Shown: positions 50,703 to 57,333 of the stretch, piece after piece | How positions within the stretch are numbered: the stretch's first letter is position 1 | Layout: each line of letters begins with the position of its first letter | Source of the DNA: Elusimicrobiota bacterium | Lineage (GTDB): Bacteria; Elusimicrobiota; Elusimicrobia; JACQPE01 | NCBI GenBank assembly: GCA_016205025.1 | Contig: JACQJO010000029.1 | Span: 33,759 to 97,758 of the forward strand | Length of the DNA stretch: 64,000 bases | Reading direction: 5' to 3' | The notes under the pieces: generated by a model | The model's input: only the letters and a program-made list of their open reading frames with translations | Told to the model about the DNA's origin: nothing | Database searches by the model: none | Position numbers and translations under genes: made by a program

Positions 50703-50957
50703 TCACCCGCTGGCAGGGCGAAAACCTTGGCTTTCGCCCTTTGTTTTATTCTGAGTCTTTGTTGGCGGAGCCGCGCTATCGTAAGGCGCCGTTTCTTCGC
50801 GGACCATCAACGCCCGCGACGATCCGATAAAGACTTCAAATTCATGCCCGCACTGTCGGCATTTAATCTGCATATCGCAAGTGCGGACCAAAGCTACTTT
50901 ATGCCCGCATCGGGGACAATGAATCCATGTGTTTCTTTTTGAGGAAATGGTTCCCAA
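50703..50957 (-). CDS. Com-like zinc-ribbon protein
   Basis: An 84-residue protein with HCPRCGHKVALVRTCDMQIKCRQCGHEFEVFI. The CxxC-x15-CxxC spacing is like Mu Com, a translational activator that binds an mRNA hairpin. The C-terminus is disordered. It lies 12 bases after the LexA-type gene and immediately before a hairpin-rich RNA region. No mom-like gene is seen, so the target, if any, is unknown. Confidence 0.6.
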   Translation of the reverse strand: MGTISSKRNTWIHCPRCGHKVALVRTCDMQIKCRQCGHEFEVFIGSSRALMVREETAPYDSAAPPTKTQNKTKGESQGFRPASG

Positions 50958-50969
50958 GACGTTGCTCCT

Positions 50970-51605
50970 TCAGTTATTTGCTCTCCTCTCCCCAAATTTG
51001 CGAACCAAACTTATAACCTTGCCGGCCACTTCAAAAGGAGAAGAAATCGGAGGGTAGGCGGGATTGGCGGCTTCCAAAAAAAATAGACCGCCCTTTTGGC
51101 GCAAAAACTTTACCGTTCCTTCGCCCTCTGGGGTAACGGCGACCACAATGCTCCCGGTCTCAACTACTTTTTGAGGTCTCACAACGAGCAAATCTCCGTC
51201 AAAAATTCCCGCGCCGGTCATGGAGTCGCCCTTAACTCGGCATAAATAAGAATCTTTTGAACGCCCAAGCCGCTCATCCAGCCAGAGGGTGTCTTCAACT
51301 TCATCTTCCAACAGATTAGGCCGACCAGCCGGAACCTTTCCCAGGATCGGATAGCCCCTGCATCCAAGACCAGATAAGCCATAGGTCGCCAACGGGGAGG
51401 CCAGTCTTAAATCCCTTGCTCTTGAGGAACCTCTTTCCAGTTTTCCTTTTTTGATGAGCACCTTAATGTAATAGGCCACCGTGGATGACTTTATGCCGCC
51501 CAGGGCCGCCCCTATTTCCCTGACGGAAGGAGGGAACCCCTTCTCCCTGGCAAAATCTGCAATATACCGCAGGACCTTCTCCTGGCTTTTCGTTAATGGT
51601 TTCAT
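50970..51605 (-). CDS. lexA: LexA-type repressor (S24 autoprotease)
   Basis: A 211-residue protein. The N-terminal winged helix is LTKSQEKVLRYIADFAREKGFPPSVREIGAALGGIKSSTVAYYIKVL. The cleavage site is Ala-Gly in LGKVPAGRPN. Catalytic Ser is in VKGDSMTGAGIFDGDLLVVRP and Lys in GTVKFLRQ. It probably maintains lysogeny and is inactivated on DNA damage. The start is ATG 51605; the upstream ATG at 51626 lies inside the promoter. The transcript would be nearly leaderless. Confidence 0.92.
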   Translation of the reverse strand: MKPLTKSQEKVLRYIADFAREKGFPPSVREIGAALGGIKSSTVAYYIKVLIKKGKLERGSSRARDLRLASPLATYGLSGLGCRGYPILGKVPAGRPNLLEDEVEDTLWLDERLGRSKDSYLCRVKGDSMTGAGIFDGDLLVVRPQKVVETGSIVVAVTPEGEGTVKFLRQKGGLFFLEAANPAYPPISSPFEVAGKVISLVRKFGERRANN

Positions 51606-51613
51606 GGTTACCA

Positions 51614-51642
51614 TATTATCTAACAATCGTTAGTTATGTCAA
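51614..51642 (-). promoter_or_regulatory. repressor promoter with embedded operator
   Basis: TTGACA (51642-51637), a 17-base spacer and ATAATA (51619-51614) on the minus strand make a near-consensus promoter. The spacer holds CTAAC-GATT-GTTAG (51633-51620), a perfect 5-4-5 dyad that would be the LexA-type operator for self-control. The start codon at 51605 is only about eight bases past the -10 box. Confidence 0.8.
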
Positions 51643-51660
51643 GAATACGCCTGTTTTTTG

Positions 51661-51680
51661 ATACTGGCAGTAATTGCCAA
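51661..51680 (+). promoter_or_regulatory. inverted operator copy A near the MerR-type gene
   Basis: ATACTGGCAGTAATTGCCAA. It matches the site at 52429-52410 in 19 of 20 positions but in opposite orientation. The two flank the MerR-type gene. The core TGGCA-GTAAT-TGCCA is a dyad. This copy lies just upstream of the LexA-type promoter. Confidence 0.65.
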
Positions 51681-51703
51681 TTTAAGGTAAAAAATTTTCA
51701 TGG

Positions 51704-52408
51704 CTATTTCGGGTCCTGCTCGCCACCCGCCGTCGCATCGGACGAGTCGGCCACAGTGCTGTTGACTTTCCCCGCATGATCATCGGAACCGCCAATCGCA
51801 AGCGCCGCCTCTGTTGCTCTTGGCGCTTCCTCGTCTTCGCCAAATAAATCGGCCTCCAGCTTGATGATGCTGCTTGAAAGCAGGCTCTCTATTTCTTTGG
51901 AATTTCCCTTGAGGCGCTTGAGCATTTCATTTCTTAAGTCCTCGAGGCGTTCGAGTTGTTTTGAGCTTAAATTGGGGCCGTCATTGCCGGCTTCGCACTG
52001 GATAATCTCGTTGTTTTCGTATTCGAGATATTCTTGCAGGAGGCTGGCAAGGGCGTTGACCGGGTGGATATGGATAAAACCTTCTGTTTTCTCGTCGATG
52101 CCGCGACAGATTTTCTCCAAGCCTTCCGTTTTCTTGATGATCCGGCGGACCTCGCTTAAAAGGAAATTAAACTTACGATTGAGAATCTCAACGGTCCGTA
52201 TGTAATCGAAAATAAGCTGCCTGTTGTAATAAGCCTCGCGGCCAAAATGGGCTGGATCGGGAATAAGCCCGGAGGTGGAATACCAACGGATCGCCCGCGG
52301 GGTGAGGCGGCCGCCGAATTTTCTCGGTCTTTGGGCCCATTGGTAAACTTCGGAAACGGGGATAGCCCATCCTGGGATCTCGTTCTTCCTAGGCCTGTCA
52401 TTATTCAT
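51704..52408 (-). CDS. MerR-family transcription regulator
   Basis: A 234-residue protein. The MerR-type DNA-binding domain is near residues 30-75 (LTPRAIRWYSTSGLIPDPAHFGREAYYNRQLIFDYIRTVEILN). A helical region follows (FLLSEVRRIIKKTEGLEKICRG), then a coiled dimerisation stretch and a disordered, acidic C-terminus. Likely operators flank the gene, and one lies three bases before its start codon, suggesting self-control and control of the LexA-type promoter. Confidence 0.8.
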   Translation of the reverse strand: MNNDRPRKNEIPGWAIPVSEVYQWAQRPRKFGGRLTPRAIRWYSTSGLIPDPAHFGREAYYNRQLIFDYIRTVEILNRKFNFLLSEVRRIIKKTEGLEKICRGIDEKTEGFIHIHPVNALASLLQEYLEYENNEIIQCEAGNDGPNLSSKQLERLEDLRNEMLKRLKGNSKEIESLLSSSIIKLEADLFGEDEEAPRATEAALAIGGSDDHAGKVNSTVADSSDATAGGEQDPK

Positions 52409-52409
52409 C

Positions 52410-52429
52410 TTGGCAATTACTGTCAGTAT
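52410..52429 (-). promoter_or_regulatory. inverted operator copy B before the MerR-type start
   Basis: ATACTGACAGTAATTGCCAA reads on the minus strand (52429-52410) and ends one base before the MerR-type start codon at 52408. It is the partner of the site at 51661-51680. Confidence 0.65.
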
Positions 52430-52476
52430 TTAATCCTATCAAATCGAAAACCAATTCTTGAGAAGAGCGGGCATTG

Positions 52477-52860
52477 TCAGGTGTGGGCGTGAAGCAAGTG
52501 GTCAACTTTCCTGGTCAACAAGTGCATGCTGAATGGCTTAAAAAGAAAATCATCAGCCCCTATATCCAGGCTCTGATTTAGGAAATCCGGGTCTCTCTTG
52601 CCCGTGATGACGATGATGGGTCGGTCGGCTATATCCTGGCTTTCTCTAATTCCTTTTACAATTCCCGCGCCCGAAAGTTCCGGGATCGTCCAGTCCACGA
52701 TGATCAAATCAAAGTCGCCGCCTCTGGCAGCCTTCAATCCCTTGTCGCCTTTGGTCAGGCATTGGACGTGATAGCCGTGCCGGACAAGGCTTCGGGCGAC
52801 GATGTCGCAGATATCTTTTTCATCATCTATCACGAGAATCTTATACATCGCCTTTTCCAT
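52477..52860 (-). CDS. stand-alone response-regulator receiver
   Basis: A 127-residue CheY-like receiver: KILVIDDEKDICDIV (acidic pair), FDLIIVDWTIPELSG (phospho-acceptor Asp), PIIVITGKRD and DFLFKPFSMHLL (conserved Lys). No output domain is present. It lies in the lysogeny block, next to the MerR-type regulator and divergent from the integrase genes. A host kinase may feed into phage control through it; this is inference. No histidine kinase is in the window. Confidence 0.85.
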   Translation of the reverse strand: MEKAMYKILVIDDEKDICDIVARSLVRHGYHVQCLTKGDKGLKAARGGDFDLIIVDWTIPELSGAGIVKGIRESQDIADRPIIVITGKRDPDFLNQSLDIGADDFLFKPFSMHLLTRKVDHLLHAHT

Positions 52861-52972
52861 TTTTGCCTTTCAGCATCGAACTTCTATTTAAGCCTATCTT
52901 GACACGAAAATAAACCAACCCAATGTTTTGACGTTTTGGGCATTTGGGGCTCTCTATGTATGGAGAGGCCTC

Positions 52973-53137
52973 ATGAATTTCGAGTTGCAAGAACCCAAGG
53001 AAATGACGCCGGACGAACGGCTTGGCCGGGTCATCGAGCTTTTAGCGGCATCCTGCGTGCGAACAATTCAGAATAGAAAAGGGCTCCCCTTGTCCGAAGA
53101 GCCAAGACCCCTTGACTCTAGGGCGGAAGGAAGGTAG
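52973..53137 (+). CDS. small protein before the excisionase
   Basis: A 54-residue protein (MNFELQEPKEMTPDERLGRVIELLAASCVRTIQNRKGLP) starting behind GGAGAGG. Its stop codon lies inside the ribosome-binding site of the next gene, six bases before the TTG start, so the two are probably coupled. Helical. The family was not recognised. Confidence 0.55.
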   Translation: MNFELQEPKEMTPDERLGRVIELLAASCVRTIQNRKGLPLSEEPRPLDSRAEGR

Positions 53138-53143
53138 GAGTCC

Positions 53144-53341
53144 TTGACCGACAGTGTAGAAGCGAATCGGCTCTTGACGGTGAATGAAGTGGCTGAAAAA
53201 TTACGTTTAACCCCTTATACCATCCGCGAGTGGGCGAGACTGGGCAGGCTGCCATCAATCCGCTTAACCCATAGGATTCGGTTTGATCCTAAAGATTTAG
53301 AAAAGTGGCTCAAGGAAAGGAGATGGTTAATCGATGTCTAA
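53144..53341 (+). CDS. xis: excisionase-family HTH protein of the prophage
   Basis: A 65-residue MerR-like DNA-binding protein (LLTVNEVAEKLRLTPYTIREWARLGRLPSIRLTHRIRFDPKDLEKWLKERRW). It starts with TTG behind GGTAGGAG and overlaps the integrase start by eight bases. The fold and position match recombination directionality factors. A very similar protein precedes the second integrase. Confidence 0.85.
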   Translation: MTDSVEANRLLTVNEVAEKLRLTPYTIREWARLGRLPSIRLTHRIRFDPKDLEKWLKERRWLIDV

Positions 53342-54362
53342 TTTAATCAAAAGAGGGCGAACATGGTATGGCCGATGGCGCGAAGGGGAAAGAGAAATAT
53401 GGAAGGCACTGGGCGATAATCGCGTCACTGCTCAACAAAAGATGGCTGAAATTCTGCACAACAAGCGGGTAATACAAAATGGCAGCGGACCCAAAGAGAT
53501 AGGCTGGAAGGATTTTGAGGAAAAATACTTATCCTACAGCAAAACCAATAAAGCGCCGACATCTCTTTGCCGGGATAAAATTATTTTCAAAAACTTTGAT
53601 GAGGCGATCCCTATCGGCCGTCTCAATGAAGTCACTCCTGAAGTCCTGGAGCGATTCAAACAGATTCGCAAAGAAGCGGGCATTCAAAGCTCAACCATAA
53701 ACCGGGAGGTCAACATCCTTCGATCGGCGCTCAAGCGGGCGAAAGAATGGGGCTACCGCGCCTGCGACGTCAGCACCGTAGGCAAGCTTCCGGAGCCCAA
53801 GAAACGGCCGCAATTCTTCTCAAAGGAAGAAATCGAGCTTATGCTGGAGAAGGCGGATCCGTTCTGGAAAGCCATCATCCACCTCGGGCTTTACGCCGGG
53901 CTAAGGTTAGGAGAGATGCTCGCTTTGGAATGGAGAGATATTGATTGGGAACGGCGAATCCTGAGGGTAACTCCTAAGCCGCACTGGCATCCAAAAGATT
54001 ACGACGCGCGGGACATTCCCCTACACCCCACGCTGGAGGAGTATCTTAAAAACTGGCTGGCCGTATCGGGTAAAAGGGCCAAGGTCATCCCCTGGTCCGC
54101 GCCTTCATGCCAGATGTCGAGCCGATTCAATTTCTTTTTAAGAAAACGATGCGCAATCATGCAGGGATCAATGCATTCGCTGCGCCATTCCTTCGCTTCC
54201 TATTTGGCGATGGCGGATGTGAGCCCTTACAAGATCGCCAGACTTATGGGTCATTCTGACGTAAGAACCACAGAGATTTATTCCCACCTATTCCCCTCCA
54301 GCCTTCAGGAAGCCATAGATCGTCTAACCCTGCTAAGCGCCAATACCCCCTCGCGGGCTTAA
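53334..54362 (+). CDS. int: tyrosine integrase of the prophage
   Basis: A 342-residue phage-type tyrosine recombinase. It has an N-terminal arm-binding part (KRGRTWYGRWREGEREIWKAL), a SAM-like core-binding domain and a catalytic domain with AGLRLGEMLALEW (Arg), HSLRHSFASYL (His-x-x-Arg), LMGHSDVRTTEIYSHL (His and Tyr). It is closely related to the integrase at 57334. Its 3' end is 132 bases from the ferredoxin 3' fragment, the likely attachment site. Confidence 0.95.
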   Translation: MSNLIKRGRTWYGRWREGEREIWKALGDNRVTAQQKMAEILHNKRVIQNGSGPKEIGWKDFEEKYLSYSKTNKAPTSLCRDKIIFKNFDEAIPIGRLNEVTPEVLERFKQIRKEAGIQSSTINREVNILRSALKRAKEWGYRACDVSTVGKLPEPKKRPQFFSKEEIELMLEKADPFWKAIIHLGLYAGLRLGEMLALEWRDIDWERRILRVTPKPHWHPKDYDARDIPLHPTLEEYLKNWLAVSGKRAKVIPWSAPSCQMSSRFNFFLRKRCAIMQGSMHSLRHSFASYLAMADVSPYKIARLMGHSDVRTTEIYSHLFPSSLQEAIDRLTLLSANTPSRA

Positions 54363-54376
54363 ACCGGCTCAAAAAC

Positions 54377-54442
54377 CTTGCTACGACCCCTCTGGCACCG
54401 TGTCATTTCTGCGTAGCAAACTTGCTACGCGCTTTGCTACGC
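54377..54442. repeat. TTGCTACGC repeats beside the prophage integrase
   Basis: CTTGCTACG(a/c) at 54377 and 54421, TTTGCTACGC at 54433 and the inverted GCGTAGCAAA at 54411 form an inverted pair plus direct copies between the integrase stop and the att site. This is the usual place for integrase arm-type sites. A different decamer is arranged in the same way beside the second integrase (58948-58993). Confidence 0.6.
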
Positions 54443-54494
54443 ATTTGACCAACAATCCCCCACATTCGCTAACATTCGCCCACATGGGCCAGGG

Positions 54495-54715
54495 CTACTT
54501 TGGCCCCATTAAATTGGGCACTTGGGGGTTTTGTTTTTGAAAAAGTTCCTGAACCTGGGGGTTATTAAAGGGCGGTTTCCCCTCGAAGGTTCGCAATTCT
54601 CCCTCGACAACTTCGGGGTTTGTAAAAATGGCGTGATCGTGGGTGAGTTGGCTGTCTAAACTGGTTTTGTGGTCCTTGATCGAATCCGTCGGAACCATCC
54701 TGATGGTGTCCCACG
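54495..54715 (-). pseudogene. displaced 3' fragment of a ferredoxin gene
   Basis: The frame from WDTIRMVPTDS to QNPQVPNLMGPK and the stop equals the last 72 residues of the ferredoxin at 59045-59494, with about three quarters identity and identical length to the stop (211 bases from the shared GTGTCCCACG at 54706). Upstream of that decamer the similarity ends. The fragment lacks both cysteine clusters. It is the part of the gene left behind when an element inserted at the decamer. Confidence 0.88.
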
Positions 54716-54753
54716 CAGGTTAAAGGCATCCCAAAGGTCGTCCTTTGATGACT

Positions 54754-55548
54754 TTATAGGCGATAGGCCCATTTCAACCCCAAGGCCTGTATACCCTTAC
54801 TGGGATTAAAATAGGTAAAACTTAAATCCCACGGATCGTAAGTTAATTCAAGGCCATGAAGAGAATCGACATAATCGTTTATTTTTGGGTGCTCACCTCT
54901 GGCGATTACGCCTCGTAATTGTTCATGGGTGTCTTTAATATGACGATTTAACAAGGGCAAAGTAGCCGACACCGGTCCATAACGAAATTGAGGCACGAAA
55001 CCGGTGATATAGCCGGAATCCTTCCATAAATCAGGGTAACCTCCCTTCTGCCCTTGGGCATTGTTATCGGCACTGGCCCACAGGGTGGTTGCCCCAACGA
55101 TGATGGAAAACTGAAAATGTTTGCGGCGAACCGCATATAAAGAAACAGCGGCGGCGCTTGTATAGCCTTTAGCCGTGACATCAGATTGGGCGCCCGAAGG
55201 AAATCTTGGATCTAAGGGTTCTGGACCAGAGGCTTTTAGGACGGATCCGGAAACACCGATGGCCAATCTGTTAAAAATCATCCATGTGGCTCCGGCCGAC
55301 GCGGAATTTCCCTTGATATCACTATTTTCAAAAACAAGATCGGTGTTTGCGCCTTCGGTCCAACTATAAATACCGGCAATCCTGAATTCTCTGTCACCCT
55401 TGGAAATCCCATAAGATGGGATCAGCGTGTAGAGCCCGTAAGCAGTAAACGCTCTAGTGACGTAAATGCCACCATGACCGAAAGCTTTCCCGGACGTTAA
55501 CGCAAAAAGATACATAGGAATGGCTAAAGCTCGGATAAAGGTCTTCAC
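54754..55548 (-). CDS. predicted outer-membrane beta-barrel protein
   Basis: A 264-residue protein with an N-terminal signal peptide (KTFIRALAIPMYLFALTSGKAFG), followed by alternating strands with aromatic girdles (GGIYVTRAFTAYGLYTLIPSYG, REFRIAGIYSWTEG, SFTYFNPSKGIQALGLKWAYRL). It ends with an aromatic/basic residue pattern common in barrel proteins. It is cargo of the small element. The function is unknown. Confidence 0.65.
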   Translation of the reverse strand: MKTFIRALAIPMYLFALTSGKAFGHGGIYVTRAFTAYGLYTLIPSYGISKGDREFRIAGIYSWTEGANTDLVFENSDIKGNSASAGATWMIFNRLAIGVSGSVLKASGPEPLDPRFPSGAQSDVTAKGYTSAAAVSLYAVRRKHFQFSIIVGATTLWASADNNAQGQKGGYPDLWKDSGYITGFVPQFRYGPVSATLPLLNRHIKDTHEQLRGVIARGEHPKINDYVDSLHGLELTYDPWDLSFTYFNPSKGIQALGLKWAYRL

Positions 55549-55582
55549 TTTTTTTTAGTACACACCTCGCTTGTTAGCCAGG

Positions 55583-55888
55583 CTAACACTCCAAAAAGTC
55601 CTCTCGAAGCTCGCCAGAAATAGGCAATCTTTTCAGCTCTCTAATCAAACTAATGTAACTCTTGATAAGTACTTCATTGCTTATTGCTGTATTAAACTTA
55701 TTGGGGGCGCAACCAGCTTCCGCCACCGCATCACCCCAGCGTAACCAAAGGTCCGGATACCAGTCGTGACGCCTAATACCCGTCTCGCTCTCAAAAGCCA
55801 TCGAACCGGGTGCTTTCCCGCCATTTGCACTGGCAAGACGTTTGATTTCGTCAAGAATACGGCGCTTCAGCTTTTCCAAATTTTTCAC
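55583..55888 (-). CDS. homing-endonuclease-associated repeat protein, truncated
   Basis: A 101-residue protein with one copy of the HNH-associated repeat (SANGGKAPGSMAFESETGIRRHDWYPDLWLRWGDAVAEAGCAPNKF). The start of the following helical part (LIKSYISLIRELKRLPISGELRE) then ends abruptly at FLEC. Relatives are about twice as long, so the 3' part is probably lost. It would bind DNA at most. Confidence 0.65.
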   Translation of the reverse strand: MKNLEKLKRRILDEIKRLASANGGKAPGSMAFESETGIRRHDWYPDLWLRWGDAVAEAGCAPNKFNTAISNEVLIKSYISLIRELKRLPISGELREDFLEC

Positions 55889-55989
55889 AATTAACTCATT
55901 ATCTCAAACCAAGCGAACAATAAGGTACTTTCTAGGATTGCGCACTACTACCGCTGCCAGATGGTTTACGGCGGATTATGCTCTAAGTC

Positions 55990-56391
55990 TCATACCCACA
56001 CAATTTTTATATCGCCTTCCACTTCCTTAAACTCTTTGTCTCCTGTAATCAATTCTGCTTTCTTATTTTTTGCCAAAGCCGCAGCGAAGCAGTCCGCGTA
56101 GGACATTTTGCGGGACGCCTTAAATTCGGCGGCCAGTTTGGTCATGGCGCGATCTACTCCAACGATTTCGATGGGTAGGGTATCCAAATTTTTGATGGTT
56201 TCTTCGGCGGCCGCCTTTCCGGCAGTCCTGGAAACGATGTAATACACTTCCCCCCAATTCACTACGCTCAAAAAGAGAGGCTTATCCTTGTCCCTGGCCT
56301 CTTTTATTAGGTCCGCTACCCTGTCCGCCCCGGGTTCGTTCTCAAAGAAAGCGATCAAACCATAGGAATCTAAAACCTTGCGAGCGCTCAC
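55990..56391 (-). CDS. vapC: VapC-type PIN-domain toxin
   Basis: A 133-residue PIN nuclease: KVLDSYGLIAFFENE (first Asp), VVNWGEVYYIVSR (Glu), MSYADCFAAALAKNKKAELITGDKEFK (last Asp pair). VapC toxins cut tRNA or rRNA. The start overlaps the antitoxin stop by four bases, the usual arrangement. Confidence 0.9.
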   Translation of the reverse strand: MSARKVLDSYGLIAFFENEPGADRVADLIKEARDKDKPLFLSVVNWGEVYYIVSRTAGKAAAEETIKNLDTLPIEIVGVDRAMTKLAAEFKASRKMSYADCFAAALAKNKKAELITGDKEFKEVEGDIKIVWV

Positions 56392-56618
56392 AGCTCACGT
56401 TCCCGCTTCTTTTCCTCCCGCAGCTCCTTTAAGACAGCTCCTTTGGTGTGTAGCGAGCCCTTCATTTTGTCGATATATTCATCAGTAACAGGCATGAGAA
56501 CTATCTCGTCTCCTTTCTCAACAAAGCATACCCTGGTACCCTTCTTAATATTATGCCGATGGCGGATCTTGGACGGGATCACCACTTGCCCTTTCACGGT
56601 AACCACTCCTGTTTCCAT
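56388..56618 (-). CDS. vapB: VapB-type AbrB-fold antitoxin
   Basis: A 76-residue protein: the AbrB/SpoVT DNA-binding fold (GVVTVKGQVVIPSKIRHRHNIKKGTRVCFVEKGDEIVLMPV) and a charged helical tail that would block VapC. It binds its own promoter. GAGGTG lies seven bases before the start. Confidence 0.9.
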   Translation of the reverse strand: METGVVTVKGQVVIPSKIRHRHNIKKGTRVCFVEKGDEIVLMPVTDEYIDKMKGSLHTKGAVLKELREEKKREREL

Positions 56619-56648
56619 GTATATTCACCTCACTTACTGTTCGTATTA

Positions 56649-56677
56649 AGTATACCTATACAAATAGTGTAAGTCAA
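56649..56677 (-). promoter_or_regulatory. vapBC promoter
   Basis: TTGACT (56677-56672) and TATACT (56654-56649) are separated by exactly 17 bases on the minus strand, ahead of the vapB ribosome site. AT-rich dyads around it are likely VapB operators. Confidence 0.75.
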
Positions 56678-56815
56678 TAGTTAATAAGTACTACCCTTGT
56701 GTAGTAGTGTGCCATTTTAACCATTACACCTGGCCACTCCCGCCCATTCCTCCCGTAGCATTTGTGCACTTTTAGCCCTCCTGCACTCTACATTGGTAAA
56801 TGGCAAAACAGAAAG

Positions 56816-57018
56816 TTCGCCATTTTCATGCCCCTCATTCGTCGTTTAGGGTAGAGGACAATTTTGCGCTTTTTAACCTTTTTGACTCTTTATACATGAT
56901 GGCTCATGACATCGCAGCAAATTCGCCATTTTGGCACCCCTCAGTTGTCTTTATAAGTGAGGGTCCATAGTGGACTTCACCGTTTTTGGCAAGTCATTCG
57001 TCGTTAAGAGTGAGAGGT
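56816..57018 (+). repeat. direct repeats in the 420-bp gap before the second excisionase
   Basis: No gene lies in 56619-57040. Two repeat types alternate. Type one is TTCGCCATTTT followed by a G/C-rich CCCCTCA, at 56816-56837 and 56922-56943. Type two is CATTCGTCGTT followed by a purine-rich end, at 56836-56858 and 56995-57018. Spacing is about 105 and 160 bases. They may be binding sites for the excisionase or a regulator controlling 57041-58380. Confidence 0.55.
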
Positions 57019-57040
57019 AATTAACATTGGAGGTAAAAAA

Positions 57041-57316
57041 ATGAAAGACGATAGCACTCAGAAAATGAATCCCGAGGAGCCCCCCTTGACTCTTCTGGGG
57101 AACGAAGGTAGGAGTCCCGTGATCGAGGCTGAGCCAGAGGGCAAAGTTGGCCGGCTTCTGACTGTAAAGGAGGTGGCGCAGATACTGCAGTTTGCCCCCT
57201 ACACCATAAGGCGGTGGATCCGAATGGGCAAGCTGCCCGCCGTACGATTCAGCCAGAAAACCATTAGGGTGGAGGCTGAATTCATCGACCGGCTGATTAG
57301 GTTGAACGAAGAATAA
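57041..57316 (+). CDS. xis: excisionase-family HTH protein of the small element
   Basis: A 91-residue protein whose C-terminal 60 residues (RLLTVKEVAQILQFAPYTIRRWIRMGKLPAVRFSQKTIRVEAEFIDRLIRL) match the HTH before the prophage integrase. ATG 57041 has a good GGAGG site. GTG 57119, behind GGTAGGAG, corresponds exactly to the TTG start used in the prophage and may be the real or a second start. Confidence 0.85.
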   Translation: MKDDSTQKMNPEEPPLTLLGNEGRSPVIEAEPEGKVGRLLTVKEVAQILQFAPYTIRRWIRMGKLPAVRFSQKTIRVEAEFIDRLIRLNEE

Positions 57317-57333
57317 TTGGAGGCGACAATAAA

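Larger units (their letters stand above)
13990..54715. mobile_element. siphovirus-type prophage (left end not located)
   Basis: The region holds a complete set of phage modules: integrase/excisionase, LexA-type repressor, replication and recombination genes, terminase, portal-MuF, protease, HK97-type capsid, connectors, tail tube, tape measure, tail tip and lysis genes. The late genes all lie on the minus strand with overlapping starts and stops. The right boundary is the ferredoxin 3' fragment at 54495-54715. No matching fragment occurs to the left, so the left boundary given here is only the last recognisable phage gene. The element may continue through the defence operon and beyond base 1. 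Confidence 0.85.

Noticed and set aside
54495..54715. tRNA gene as attachment site
   Set aside because: No cloverleaf or GGTTCGAATCC-type T-arm was found near either integrase. The duplicated sequence is ferredoxin coding sequence.
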